This document shows positions 6,163 through 13,442 of a stretch of 29,730 nucleotides of DNA, one piece after another. The notes below the pieces were generated by a model, which saw only the letters and a list, made by a program, of their open reading frames with translations, made no database searches and was not told the origin of the DNA. Numbering within the stretch: the first letter of the stretch is position 1; each line of letters begins with the position of its first letter. Source of the DNA: Oscillospiraceae bacterium (lineage in GTDB: Bacteria; Bacillota_A; Clostridia; Oscillospirales; Oscillospiraceae). The position numbers and the translations under genes were made by a program. The DNA lies in assembly GCA_902789835.1 (NCBI GenBank), contig CADAPN010000019.1, forward strand, positions 1 through 29,730, in the 5' to 3' direction.

Positions 6163-8202
6163 TTATCCCTCTCTGCTCATGCGCTTCTTTGTGATGAGCA
6201 GGACGCCTGCGGCGATGACGAGGATGCTGCCGACTACGTAGAAGATCGTGGTGCCGATACCACCGGTGCTGGGAAGGACAGCGCCTGCGTTGTTGACAAT
6301 ACTCACCTTGTTCGACCCCGTCGCATACAGGTCTCCGTTCATTGTCTCAATTCTCACAGATTGGGAACCTCTATCCCAGGAAGTAGGAACTCCAAGATCC
6401 TGCCTATTATTTGTAGTACCAGTAATAGTCACTTTCAATGGACTCTGCAACATGTTATAGTTGGACGGCGCCTTGATTTCTTGAAGTAAGTATTGACCGT
6501 CATCCAGTCCGATAATCGTGATTTGATTACCATACGTATCTTTATTTCCGGTGATAAAGACGCCTGATTGTTTTGCTGTTGCTGCATCTGCAGAGCTAAC
6601 CGCTGGTGCAGAATCAAGCCATCCGCTGACTTTGTTGTTGGCATCGACCGTGACCCATTTTCCGGCATGCTCGCCCGTAATCGCCCGCAGTGTAAATTGC
6701 GCACCGGGCAGTACAGTGCTGGTATCGATCCATTTTCCGTTTATCTTTTCATAATTTTTTCCATCGTATCTTGCTCTAACAGCGTCTTCTGGTGTCGCAC
6801 TATTTCCGTCTTTGTCATAATAACTCACACCGGTTTCGGGAAGGGTCACTTCTGCGCCATTAATTTTATCGATGCCCAATTCATAAGTGTATACAGCTAC
6901 TGCATCAACAACAGTAGTGCCCAGTCCTCCGGTGCGCTCCGGTTTGTTGCTGTAGACAAGGACAGAGCCATTGATACCAATGCCACCACGATAAGCGGAT
7001 GCATCCATCTCGCTGTTGAGCGTTGCATTGAAAGAGACACAGATCGGATAATGTGCTATTTCTGCCAGAGTCATGTCCCCATTGCCTGCAATCTCCGCCT
7101 TGTATTTATTTACCAAATACAGCAAGCCTAAATCATCATCATCTTCCTGACTCTGGAATTCAATTGCAAAGCTGCTTCCATTTGCTGTCCCAAACCTACC
7201 ATTATGGAGGCTCATCATCGTGTTGATCTGAGCAGTATTATAAACATCTTGACCACCACTAATAGAGCGCGTTAAGTAATCTGGGATCGCATCATGTACA
7301 ATATAATCAGTGCCTGGGGTCAGTGTTTTATCTCCAATGGTGACAACGATACTGTCCTTATCCAGTGTTAAAGTTGGAGTCATGGCATCGGTAAAAATGA
7401 ATGTGTACCGGTCATAATACGTCATGTCCGGAATTCGAGTCAGCAGTTCAAATGGTACAGCGTCTCCAATGTTATAGTCGGCAATATCATTATATCCGAC
7501 CCCATAGGTTCTGGTTCCATCAGGGTTCTGAAGGTAAGTGGATACCGAATCATCCTTCTGATACTTAGTGTTTTCCTTGATCTTTTTCTCCTGTACAGGA
7601 GCATCGGTTTTGGTTGTGATCGTGATATCTTTTGTCATCTGAAGCAGTGCGGCATTTGAAGCATCGCTGAAATTAATAGGACCACCATCGTCCATTTGAT
7701 CGTAAATCAAATAATAGCCGGGGTCAACTGCGTTCACACCCTCGTGCAGTCCATGACCGTAACCGGGTCTGACGACTTTATATATAAGTCTTGCCAATTC
7801 AGTCGCCTGTTCAGTTGACATGGTCGCGATCTTCTCCGCAACCTCAATTGCAGTAGACCCACTGCCAAGAGCATCGGTCCCGGTCAATTCAAGAACCTCA
7901 TTCACTGCATTGATTATACCGGTTCTTCTCGCAGCATCGATTTCATCTCCCCATTGAATATCTACGAGAGGGTTATGCTCATTTCCATCAACAACCTGTG
8001 TGCCTTGGAAGATCTGAACATATCCGTACCCGTGACCGGTTTGGCCGTTTACCGTAACATTGACCGTCACATTGGAATGGGCGTCTTCTCCAAATGCCGC
8101 CATGGTTCCCATGCTCATTACCAGAGCAATCCCGGCCAGAGCGCTATAATCCGGATGTTTGCTTCTTTTTGAGTCTGATTTGTGTCTGATAATCCAATGC
8201 AT
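6163..8202 (-). CDS. LPXTG-anchored isopeptide-forming pilin (fimbrial subunit 2)
   Basis: From ATG 8202 this gives 679 residues. A hydrophobic export segment (SALAGIALVMSMGTMAAF) lies at about residues 20-37, preceded by an unusually long basic stretch. A D2-type isopeptide domain follows (KKIKENT..., then DYNIGDAVPFEL). A SpaA/Cna-B-like domain has PGAQFTLRA and the E-box QYLLQEIKAPSNYN. The sorting signal LPSTG is at 643-647, followed by a membrane helix and KKRMSREG. The C-terminal 35 residues nearly equal those of pilin 1, implying the same sortase. The start is uncertain: the frame is open to a GTG at 8322, ATG 8202 gives the best signal peptide, and neither has a good ribosome binding site or an obvious promoter. 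It is therefore either poorly expressed, rearranged at its 5' end, or a silent cassette. Confidence 0.85.
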   Translation of the reverse strand: MHWIIRHKSDSKRSKHPDYSALAGIALVMSMGTMAAFGEDAHSNVTVNVTVNGQTGHGYGYVQIFQGTQVVDGNEHNPLVDIQWGDEIDAARRTGIINAVNEVLELTGTDALGSGSTAIEVAEKIATMSTEQATELARLIYKVVRPGYGHGLHEGVNAVDPGYYLIYDQMDDGGPINFSDASNAALLQMTKDITITTKTDAPVQEKKIKENTKYQKDDSVSTYLQNPDGTRTYGVGYNDIADYNIGDAVPFELLTRIPDMTYYDRYTFIFTDAMTPTLTLDKDSIVVTIGDKTLTPGTDYIVHDAIPDYLTRSISGGQDVYNTAQINTMMSLHNGRFGTANGSSFAIEFQSQEDDDDLGLLYLVNKYKAEIAGNGDMTLAEIAHYPICVSFNATLNSEMDASAYRGGIGINGSVLVYSNKPERTGGLGTTVVDAVAVYTYELGIDKINGAEVTLPETGVSYYDKDGNSATPEDAVRARYDGKNYEKINGKWIDTSTVLPGAQFTLRAITGEHAGKWVTVDANNKVSGWLDSAPAVSSADAATAKQSGVFITGNKDTYGNQITIIGLDDGQYLLQEIKAPSNYNMLQSPLKVTITGTTNNRQDLGVPTSWDRGSQSVRIETMNGDLYATGSNKVSIVNNAGAVLPSTGGIGTTIFYVVGSILVIAAGVLLITKKRMSREG
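6178..6279. repeat. Inverted repeat copy B (pilin 2 sorting-signal region)
   Basis: The partner of the repeat at 2231-2332, in opposite orientation. The two copies enclose about 3.8 kb holding the toxin-antitoxin pair, the DUF4428 gene and the recombinase. Recombination between them would invert that block and exchange the pilin 3' ends without breaking either reading frame. Confidence 0.85.
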
Positions 8203-8379
8203 CACTGACGGAAACGTTCTGAATACGGCCTCATTTCCGTTAAGAAGCTGTGACTTATCATTTGAAAGAACAGTTATGAGGGCAATGCAACATCGACTCA
8301 GTGTGAAAGAAAAAGCCCTCACTTCAGCCGGCAGCTGTTCAGCCGGCTCTGTGAGAGCTATGGTGTCCGGAAAGCGGAC

Positions 8380-8497
8380 CGCAGGTGGATGGCTATAGGG
8401 ATTGCATCAGGCAATTTCAGTGTGAGAGCGATTGGATCGGTTTTATTGATGTGGACGAATTTCTGATGCCGAATAAAGAGGATTCAGTAGAGAAACA
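8380..8497 (+). pseudogene. Remnant of a GT92/DUF23-like glycosyltransferase
   Basis: The plus strand reads DGYRDCIRQFQCESDWIGFI followed by DVDEFLMP. This is the signature of GT92/DUF23-type glycosyltransferases, in which the DxD of the DVDEF motif binds the metal-sugar nucleotide. Only about 38 residues remain. An in-frame stop lies about 28 bases upstream (8352-8354), and after NKEDSVEK the sequence runs into the terminator of the neighbouring cassette. No start or downstream domain is left, so this is a deletion scar and not a gene. It suggests a surface-polysaccharide or glycan gene once stood between pilin 2 and the small-gene cassette. Confidence 0.65.
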
Positions 8498-8530
8498 AAT
8501 ACCGGCAACATACAATCTGCATATTGCCGG
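8491..8530 (-). terminator. Rho-independent terminator of the three-gene cassette
   Basis: On the minus strand CCGGCAATATGC and GTATGTTGCCGG (complements of 8519-8530 and 8502-8513) form a 12-bp stem with two G-U pairs and a 5-base loop, followed by ATTTGTTTCT. It lies 20 bases beyond the last stop codon. Confidence 0.75.
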
Positions 8531-8553
8531 CTCCGAGTTGGTATTATCTTATC

Positions 8554-8832
8554 TTAACCTTTATAGAATTCTTGACCGCCGAAGTCTTTCCACATCTTGT
8601 ACATCTCCAGATAGTTTTCTTTGATGAATCTGCTGATTACGTTGATTTCTCGTGAATTCAGGTCGCCGTGCTTCTGAAGGACCGTGCTGCCGTCTGATTT
8701 GACAAAGAACTTGGCGGAATTTGCTTCAGTCAGTTTTTTATCACTGGCATGCACATGCATAGCTTCAACAATGCATTCAGATGTGAAATACAAATAATGG
8801 TCTGCGATTCTGAAGGGATAATACTTAGGCAT
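8554..8832 (-). CDS. DUF4160-like small protein, third gene of the cassette
   Basis: A 92-residue protein starting MPKYYPFRIADHYLYFTSE. It resembles DUF4160: an initial beta-strand pair, then an MHVHASD motif in place of the usual HVHV, an AKFFVKSDGSTVL strand pair, and a helical end (NSREINVISRFIKEN...W). ATG 8832 is preceded by GGAGGACGACA and overlaps the stop of the previous gene by 8 bases. DUF4160 proteins are often encoded next to a small DUF2442-type partner and have been suggested as toxin-antitoxin-like pairs. No catalytic residues can be assigned, and the function is unknown. Confidence 0.7.
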   Translation of the reverse strand: MPKYYPFRIADHYLYFTSECIVEAMHVHASDKKLTEANSAKFFVKSDGSTVLQKHGDLNSREINVISRFIKENYLEMYKMWKDFGGQEFYKG

Positions 8833-9064
8833 TGTCGTCCTCCATGAATTGCAGGTTTTTTTTACACAATCCAAGTACAATCTGCTGTTCAATAGGATCC
8901 ATGTTTGTCTCTATAATTTCGCCATCGTTATTGACAACCATTGCACAATCAGGATGATTCAGATTCAAAACGCTGACAAAGCCATCCTCTCGCTGGGAAA
9001 ATGCATAGCCGCATACCACAAACTTTGCATTTTCGGCGATACAATTCAACTCGTAATTAGACAT
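8825..9064 (-). CDS. Hypothetical 79-aa protein, second gene of the cassette
   Basis: A soluble 79-residue protein starting MSNYELNCIAENAKFVVCGY, with an acidic C-terminus (MEDDNA). It contains a repeated beta-strand pattern (FVSVLNLN, CAMVVNNDGEIIETN) and no membrane segment. I do not recognise a characterised family. ATG 9064 is preceded by GTGAGGATT; a TTG at 9070 is possible but has worse spacing. It overlaps both neighbours by 8 bases, so the three genes are translationally coupled and probably function together. Confidence 0.65.
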   Translation of the reverse strand: MSNYELNCIAENAKFVVCGYAFSQREDGFVSVLNLNHPDCAMVVNNDGEIIETNMDPIEQQIVLGLCKKNLQFMEDDNA

Positions 9065-9329
9065 ATTCAATCCTCACATTCTTGATTGGCTTGAGAAAGG
9101 CCTCTTTGTCCATATATAGACCGCTCAAAATGGGATCCAGGTCGATATACTCTTCAATCTCATGATCCCGCTGCCTGTATTTTGCCATAACTTCCAGGTA
9201 ACCATTGTCCCACGTTACAACTTTTGTATACTTTTCGAGTCCATCACAGGTGCGGAAAGTTAATGTTTTTCCGCCGTAAGAAAAAGTAGTATATTTATTG
9301 AAACTGCTCAACACTGCTGTGCCATCCAT
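9057..9329 (-). CDS. Hypothetical 90-aa protein, first gene of the cassette
   Basis: A 90-residue soluble protein starting MDGTAVLSSFNKYTTFSYGG. It has a beta-rich first half (KTLTFRTCDGLEKYTKVVTW) and a C-terminus of the form EEYIDLDPILSGLYMDKEAF. The latter resembles the IDL-PIL...FLKPI ending of small DUF2442-like proteins that pair with DUF4160 proteins; this is a resemblance, not a firm assignment. ATG 9329 follows GAGGGGG. It is the promoter-proximal gene, behind a promoter with a palindrome at the -35, so it or a neighbour may be an autoregulator. Confidence 0.65.
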   Translation of the reverse strand: MDGTAVLSSFNKYTTFSYGGKTLTFRTCDGLEKYTKVVTWDNGYLEVMAKYRQRDHEIEEYIDLDPILSGLYMDKEAFLKPIKNVRIEYV

Positions 9330-9371
9330 TTTAAGTCCCCCTCATAATAACAAATCAGGATCATTAATCTT

Positions 9372-9401
9372 ATTATATCGAAAATCGTTGAACAATTCAA
9401 C
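9372..9401 (-). promoter_or_regulatory. Promoter and palindromic operator of the three-gene cassette
   Basis: On the minus strand TTGAAT (complement of 9395-9400), 17 bp and a perfect TATAAT (complement of 9372-9377) form a strong promoter. The palindrome GTTGAA-CAA-TTCAAC (9387-9401) covers the -35 box. An operator there would allow repression by a dimeric protein. Confidence 0.7.
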
Positions 9402-9730
9402 TATTTGAAACGGAAGAATCATTCAATCATTACGATATCATTAACCCCAACTCTCATATACCGCATCCCCAATCTTTCCCGTACTTCCTCCCGTTCAAAA
9501 CTCTGTTGAAAGTGTTTACAAAATAATTAAAAAATAGCGACAAATTCAAATTTCTGTAAAAAGAAGCTGAAAGCGGCGCAATGCCCCCTCCGTCTCTGCC
9601 CCCCTTCGACTTTGAGAATCCGCGGAGCCGGAGAAACGCTTCAAAAAAGCTTCCGCAAAGCGCCGTTTTCCTGTTGCCCGCACCGTCCCAAAGTGGTAAG
9701 ATAAGGAAAAAACAAAGGGGGGATACAGCG
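9402..9730. other. Intergenic transition from island to backbone
   Basis: No convincing gene in this stretch of over 300 bases. Base composition changes within it, from AT-rich (9402-9560) to GC-rich (from about 9575). This marks the right edge of the accessory region. The ribosome binding site of the next gene (AAAGGGGGG, 9714-9722) is at its end. No tRNA or obvious direct repeat was found as an attachment site. Confidence 0.5.
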
Positions 9731-10213
9731 ATGGACGAAAAACCGAAGCGGAAATGGAACAGGCACGCCATCCTTCCGGCCACCGTCGGCGCGCTCCTGA
9801 TCGTTCTGTCCCTGACCGCCGGCATTTATGTGACCCGGTTTACGGATAAGCCCGAGGTCACCCCGGAACCTACCTCGAAAGTCACCTACATTCCGGCGCG
9901 CACACCCGGGCCGACGATTACGCCTTCCGTGACCGCGATCCGCCTCTATGCGGCCGGGGGAGAGCTGGGTGCGGACGGCTTCACCGCGTATGTGGGGGAC
10001 AAGGCGCTCAAACTGACCGCGGAAGTGGACCCGAAAATGGTCCATCCTCCGCTCTACTGGAGCTTTTCCGATCCGGAGGCGGCGAATCTGAGCGTGGGAG
10101 ATGACCGGCTGAGCTGTTCGTTCACCGCGCTGAAGCCGTCCGGGAAGAATGAACTGACCGTCAAATGCTACGGCATGGAATACTCGATCCCGGTTTATTT
10201 ATGGAAGAGATAG
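9731..10213 (+). CDS. Membrane-anchored hypothetical protein with an Ig-like extracellular domain
   Basis: A 160-residue protein. The basic N-terminus (MDEKPKRKWNRH) is followed by one membrane helix at about 13-34 (ILPATVGALLIVLSLTAGIY), so it should be anchored with the C-terminus outside. Then comes a Pro/Thr-rich linker (40-65) and a beta-rich domain of about 95 residues with a pattern like bacterial Ig/BIG2 folds (LTAEVDP...LYWSFSDPEAANLSV...GKNELTVKCYG). ATG 9731 is preceded by AAAGGGGGG. It is monocistronic, with a strong terminator after it. No known family is recognised; cell-surface location is inference. Confidence 0.7.
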   Translation: MDEKPKRKWNRHAILPATVGALLIVLSLTAGIYVTRFTDKPEVTPEPTSKVTYIPARTPGPTITPSVTAIRLYAAGGELGADGFTAYVGDKALKLTAEVDPKMVHPPLYWSFSDPEAANLSVGDDRLSCSFTALKPSGKNELTVKCYGMEYSIPVYLWKR

Positions 10214-10332
10214 AGACGGAAGATAGAGGCGCAGGCCCCGGGAGAGAACCTCCGGAAAAGCGCCCCATGGAACCGAGCCCCCGAACTGAGCACCCCGACC
10301 TGACCCCCCCATAACTGAGCCCCGAAAATGAC

Positions 10333-10378
10333 ACACAGGCTGGATCACCGCCGAACGGAGAATCCAGCCTGTGTTTTT
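10333..10378 (+). terminator. Strong Rho-independent terminator before typA
   Basis: ACACAGGCTGGAT (10333-10345) and ATCCAGCCTGTGT (10362-10374) form a perfect 13-bp stem, with four further T running on from the final T of the arm. It ends transcription from the 9731-10213 gene. Confidence 0.88.
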
Positions 10379-10411
10379 CGTGATTTTATACGAAAAATAG
10401 GAGCTTTCCTA

Positions 10412-10440
10412 TTGCAATTTGACCAAAGGAATGTTAAAAT
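10412..10440 (+). promoter_or_regulatory. Promoter of typA
   Basis: TTGCAA (10412-10417), 17 bp, TAAAAT (10435-10440). It is 33 bases upstream of the typA ATG. Confidence 0.65.
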
Positions 10441-10473
10441 CCATTTTCGTATAAAAAAGAGGAGAGGATTCCA

Positions 10474-12294
10474 ATGGACAAGCTTAGAAACGTCGCCATC
10501 ATTGCCCACGTCGATCACGGCAAGACCACGCTCGTGGACGAGATGCTGAAACAGTCGGGCGTTTATCGTGAGAATCAGGAGATTGTGGACCGCGTGATGG
10601 ACTCCAACGACCTGGAGCGCGAGCGCGGCATTACCATACTCGCCAAGAACACCGCCGTGTATTACGGGGACACCAAGATTAACATCGTCGACACCCCGGG
10701 CCACGCGGATTTCGGCGGCGAGGTAGAGCGTATTTTGAAGATGGTCAACGGCGTCATCCTGCTGGTTGACGCGGCGGAAGGCCCGATGCCTCAGACCCGT
10801 TTCGTCCTGAGCCGTGCGCTGGAGCTGGGTCACCGCGTGATCGTGGTGGTCAACAAGATCGACCGCCCGGACCAGCGGATTCACGAGGTCGTGGACGAGG
10901 TGCTGGAGCTGCTGATGGATCTGGACGCCACGGATGAGCAGCTGGATTCCCCGATGCTGTTCTGCTCCGGCCGCAACGGCACCGCGAGCTATTCCCCCGA
11001 GGTGGAGGGGACGGATCTGAAGCCTCTGTTCGAAACCATTCTGGAATATATTCCCGCGCCCGAGATGAACTTGGACGCCCCGTTCCAGATGCTGGTCAGC
11101 AGCCTGGACTATAACGAATACGTGGGGCGCATCGCGATCGGCCGCATCGAGCGCGGCGTCATCCGCCAGAATCAGGAGATCGAGGTCTGCAACTTCCACC
11201 ATCCGGATGAGCCGACGCTCAAGGCCAAAGCCGTTTCCCTCTATGAGTTCGACGGCCTCAACCGCGTGCCCGTGACCGAAGCCGGCGCCGGCAATATCAT
11301 CGCCATGAGCGGCATCCCCGACATTACCATCGGCGACACGGTCTGCGCCAAGGGCGCCGCCGAAGCGCTGCCCTTTGTGAAGATCAGCGCGCCGACGCTG
11401 GAGATGACCTTCTCCGTCAACGACAGTCCCTTTGCCGGACGGGAAGGAAAGTTCGTCACCTCCCGCCAGATCCGCGACCGCCTGATGCGCGAGACGCTGA
11501 AGGACGTGTCGCTGCGTGTCACCGACGTGGAAAACAGCACTGACAGCTTCAACGTCGCCGGACGCGGCGAGATGAGCCTCTCCATCCTGATCGAAACCAT
11601 GCGCCGTGAGGGCTATGAGTTCCAGGTTTCGCCCCCGCGCGTGCTGTACCAGGAGATCGACGGAAAGCTCTGCGAACCGGTCGAGCGCGTCGTGGTGGAC
11701 GTGCCCCAGGACTACATGGGCTCCGTCATGGAGAAGCTGGGCCAGCGCAAGGGCGAGTTCCTGGAGATGACCCCGGTGGGCAACCGCATGAAGATGGAGT
11801 TCCTGGTCCCGTCCCGCGGCCTGTTCGGCTACCGGAACGAGTTCCTTACCGACACCAAGGGCGAGGGGATTATCGCCTCGGTGTTTGAGAAGTATGAACC
11901 CTACAAGGGCGACATCGCCCGGCGCAGCACCGGCTCCCTGATCGCCTTCGAGACCGGCGAGGCCGTGGCCTACGGCATCTGGAACGCCCAGGAGCGCGGC
12001 GCCATGTTCATCACCCCGGGGACCAAGGTCTACGGCGGCATGGTGGTCGGTGTGTGCCCGAAGGCCGAGGATGTTCCCGTGAACGTCTGCCGCACCAAGC
12101 ACCTGACCAACACCCGTGCCTCCGGTTCGGACGAGGCGCTCCACCTGATCCCGCCCCGGATCCTCAGCCTGGAGCAGTGCCTGGAGTTCCTGGCGGATGA
12201 CGAGCTTCTGGAAGTCACGCCGAAAAACCTCCGTCTGCGCAAGAGCATTCTGGATCACAGCCTTCGCATGAAAACCCTGATGAGAAACCGCTGA
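10474..12294 (+). CDS. typA: Ribosome-associated translational GTPase TypA/BipA
   Basis: A 606-residue cytoplasmic GTPase of the EF-G family that binds the ribosome and supports 50S assembly and growth under cold or stress. The G domain is complete: G1 AHVDHGKT (11-18), G2 RGITI, G3 DTPGH (73-77) and G4 NKID (127-130). Domain II and EF-G-like domains III/V follow, then the TypA-specific C-terminal domain, including the conserved [15 protein letters not shown] segment. The length matches the family norm. The ATG follows GAGGAGAGG. It is monocistronic with its own promoter, upstream of the opp operon, and shows no anomalies. Confidence 0.97.
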   Translation: MDKLRNVAIIAHVDHGKTTLVDEMLKQSGVYRENQEIVDRVMDSNDLERERGITILAKNTAVYYGDTKINIVDTPGHADFGGEVERILKMVNGVILLVDAAEGPMPQTRFVLSRALELGHRVIVVVNKIDRPDQRIHEVVDEVLELLMDLDATDEQLDSPMLFCSGRNGTASYSPEVEGTDLKPLFETILEYIPAPEMNLDAPFQMLVSSLDYNEYVGRIAIGRIERGVIRQNQEIEVCNFHHPDEPTLKAKAVSLYEFDGLNRVPVTEAGAGNIIAMSGIPDITIGDTVCAKGAAEALPFVKISAPTLEMTFSVNDSPFAGREGKFVTSRQIRDRLMRETLKDVSLRVTDVENSTDSFNVAGRGEMSLSILIETMRREGYEFQVSPPRVLYQEIDGKLCEPVERVVVDVPQDYMGSVMEKLGQRKGEFLEMTPVGNRMKMEFLVPSRGLFGYRNEFLTDTKGEGIIASVFEKYEPYKGDIARRSTGSLIAFETGEAVAYGIWNAQERGAMFITPGTKVYGGMVVGVCPKAEDVPVNVCRTKHLTNTRASGSDEALHLIPPRILSLEQCLEFLADDELLEVTPKNLRLRKSILDHSLRMKTLMRNR

Positions 12295-12320
12295 TCCTGA
12301 TCAAATTAGACAAAATAGTT

Positions 12321-12351
12321 GGCCTATGGCGACGAAAAACCGCCATAGGCC
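12321..12351. repeat. Perfect 11-bp hairpin after typA
   Basis: GGCCTATGGCG (12321-12331) and CGCCATAGGCC (12341-12351) are perfect arms around ACGAAAAAC. No T tract follows directly. Together with the weaker T-tailed hairpin at 12371-12390 it probably ends typA transcription. Confidence 0.6.
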
Positions 12352-12370
12352 ACAAAATGTCCTGAAAGCG

Positions 12371-12390
12371 GCAAAGAGTTTTGCTTTTTT
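12371..12390 (+). terminator. Short T-tailed hairpin after typA
   Basis: GCAAA (12371-12375), loop GAGT, TTTGC (12380-12384) and six T. The stem is only 5 bp, so it is weak alone. The -35 of the opp promoter overlaps its right arm. Confidence 0.5.
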
Positions 12391-12409
12391 GGCTTTATTT
12401 CAGTATAAT
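12381..12409 (+). promoter_or_regulatory. Promoter of the opp operon
   Basis: TTGCTT (12381-12386), 17 bp, perfect TATAAT (12404-12409), about 90 bases upstream of oppB. Confidence 0.65.
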
Positions 12410-12500
12410 AGCAGAGAAGTAAAGAACTGCTGAAGCAAAGAATGCTGCAAACGAAGATTCCCCTTAAATCCGGTGAAAGAAGAGGTAAGGCGATTCCCGA

Positions 12501-13430
12501 ATGAATGTCAAGACACTGAAGTATATACTCAAACGCATTCTCCTCGCCATTGTGACGGTCTGGGTAGTCATCACGGTGACGTTTTTTGTCATGCACGCGG
12601 TACCCGGCGGCCCGTTCATGGGGGAGAAGGCAATCTCCGCCGCGGCGCAGGCCGCTCTGGAGGCCAAGTACGGCCTCGACAAGCCCCTGATCCAGCAGTA
12701 TTTCACCTATCTGAAGGATATCGTGACGAAGTTCGACTTCGGCCCGTCTCTGAAGCAGCGCGGCCGCATGGTCATCGACATCATCGCCGACGGCATGAAG
12801 ACCTCCGCCCGGCTCGGCGTCGTGGCGGCATGTCTCGCCGCCCTGGTGGGCATTCCGCTTGGGGCCGTCGCCGCTCTGCGCCGGAACAAGCTGATCGATA
12901 AGGTCATCATGGTGCTGACCACCGCCTTCGTTTCCATGCCGTCGTTTATCATGGGATCGCTGCTGCTTGTTGTTTTCGCGATCCGGCTGCGGGTGCTGCC
13001 GGCCAACGGCTCGACGCCCGAGGGCCTGATCCTTCCGATCATCACCCTGGCGCTTTACCCGATGGCCTACATCACGCGTCTGACCCGTTCGTCCATGCTG
13101 GACGTGCTGGGCCAGGACTATATCCGCACCGCCAAGGCCAAGGGCGTTTCCGGCGGGAAAATCATCTTCGGCCACGCGCTGAAAAACTCCCTGATCCCGG
13201 TCATCACCTACTTCGGCCCGATGCTGGCCTATATCGTGACCGGCTCCCTGGTGGTGGAGCAGATCTTTGCCGTGCCGGGAATCGGCCGCGCCTTTGTCAG
13301 CAGCATTACCAACCGTGACTACCCGATGGTTATGGGCACGACGATTGTCCTTGCGGTTCTGATCGTCGTGATGAACCTGGTGAGCGACATCCTCTACAAG
13401 GTTGTCGACCCCAGAATCAATCTGGAATAA
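12501..13430 (+). CDS. oppB: Oligopeptide ABC transporter, permease OppB
   Basis: A 309-residue inner-membrane permease of the OppB/DppB type. The first helix begins at YILKRILLAIVTVWVVITVT and is followed by the conserved HAVPGGPF motif. Five further membrane segments include the EAA loop that contacts the ATPases (GQDYIRTAKAKGVSGGKIIF). It ends with the conserved NLVSDILYKVVDPRI. With OppC it forms the peptide translocation pathway. It is the first gene of a tight operon oppB-C-D-F-A. ATG 12501 is preceded by AAGAGGTAAGG. Confidence 0.94.
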   Translation: MNVKTLKYILKRILLAIVTVWVVITVTFFVMHAVPGGPFMGEKAISAAAQAALEAKYGLDKPLIQQYFTYLKDIVTKFDFGPSLKQRGRMVIDIIADGMKTSARLGVVAACLAALVGIPLGAVAALRRNKLIDKVIMVLTTAFVSMPSFIMGSLLLVVFAIRLRVLPANGSTPEGLILPIITLALYPMAYITRLTRSSMLDVLGQDYIRTAKAKGVSGGKIIFGHALKNSLIPVITYFGPMLAYIVTGSLVVEQIFAVPGIGRAFVSSITNRDYPMVMGTTIVLAVLIVVMNLVSDILYKVVDPRINLE

Positions 13431-13442
13431 GGAGGGGCGGAC

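Noticed and set aside
5801..9730. Complete prophage or integrative conjugative element around the integrase
   Set aside because: No excisionase, replication, packaging, structural, relaxase or type IV secretion gene and no attachment-site duplication was found; only the recombinase itself.
10214..10332. Possible transposon end (repeated CTGAGC/CTGACC-like runs) before the typA terminator
   Set aside because: The short C-rich repeats are irregular, no transposase or partner inverted repeat is present, and base composition explains them.
10345..12258. 637-codon open frame antisense to typA
   Set aside because: It mirrors typA codon by codon; high GC at third positions removes stops on the opposite strand. 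It has no ribosome binding site, and its composition (Gly, His, Val, Leu rich) is typical of such shadows.
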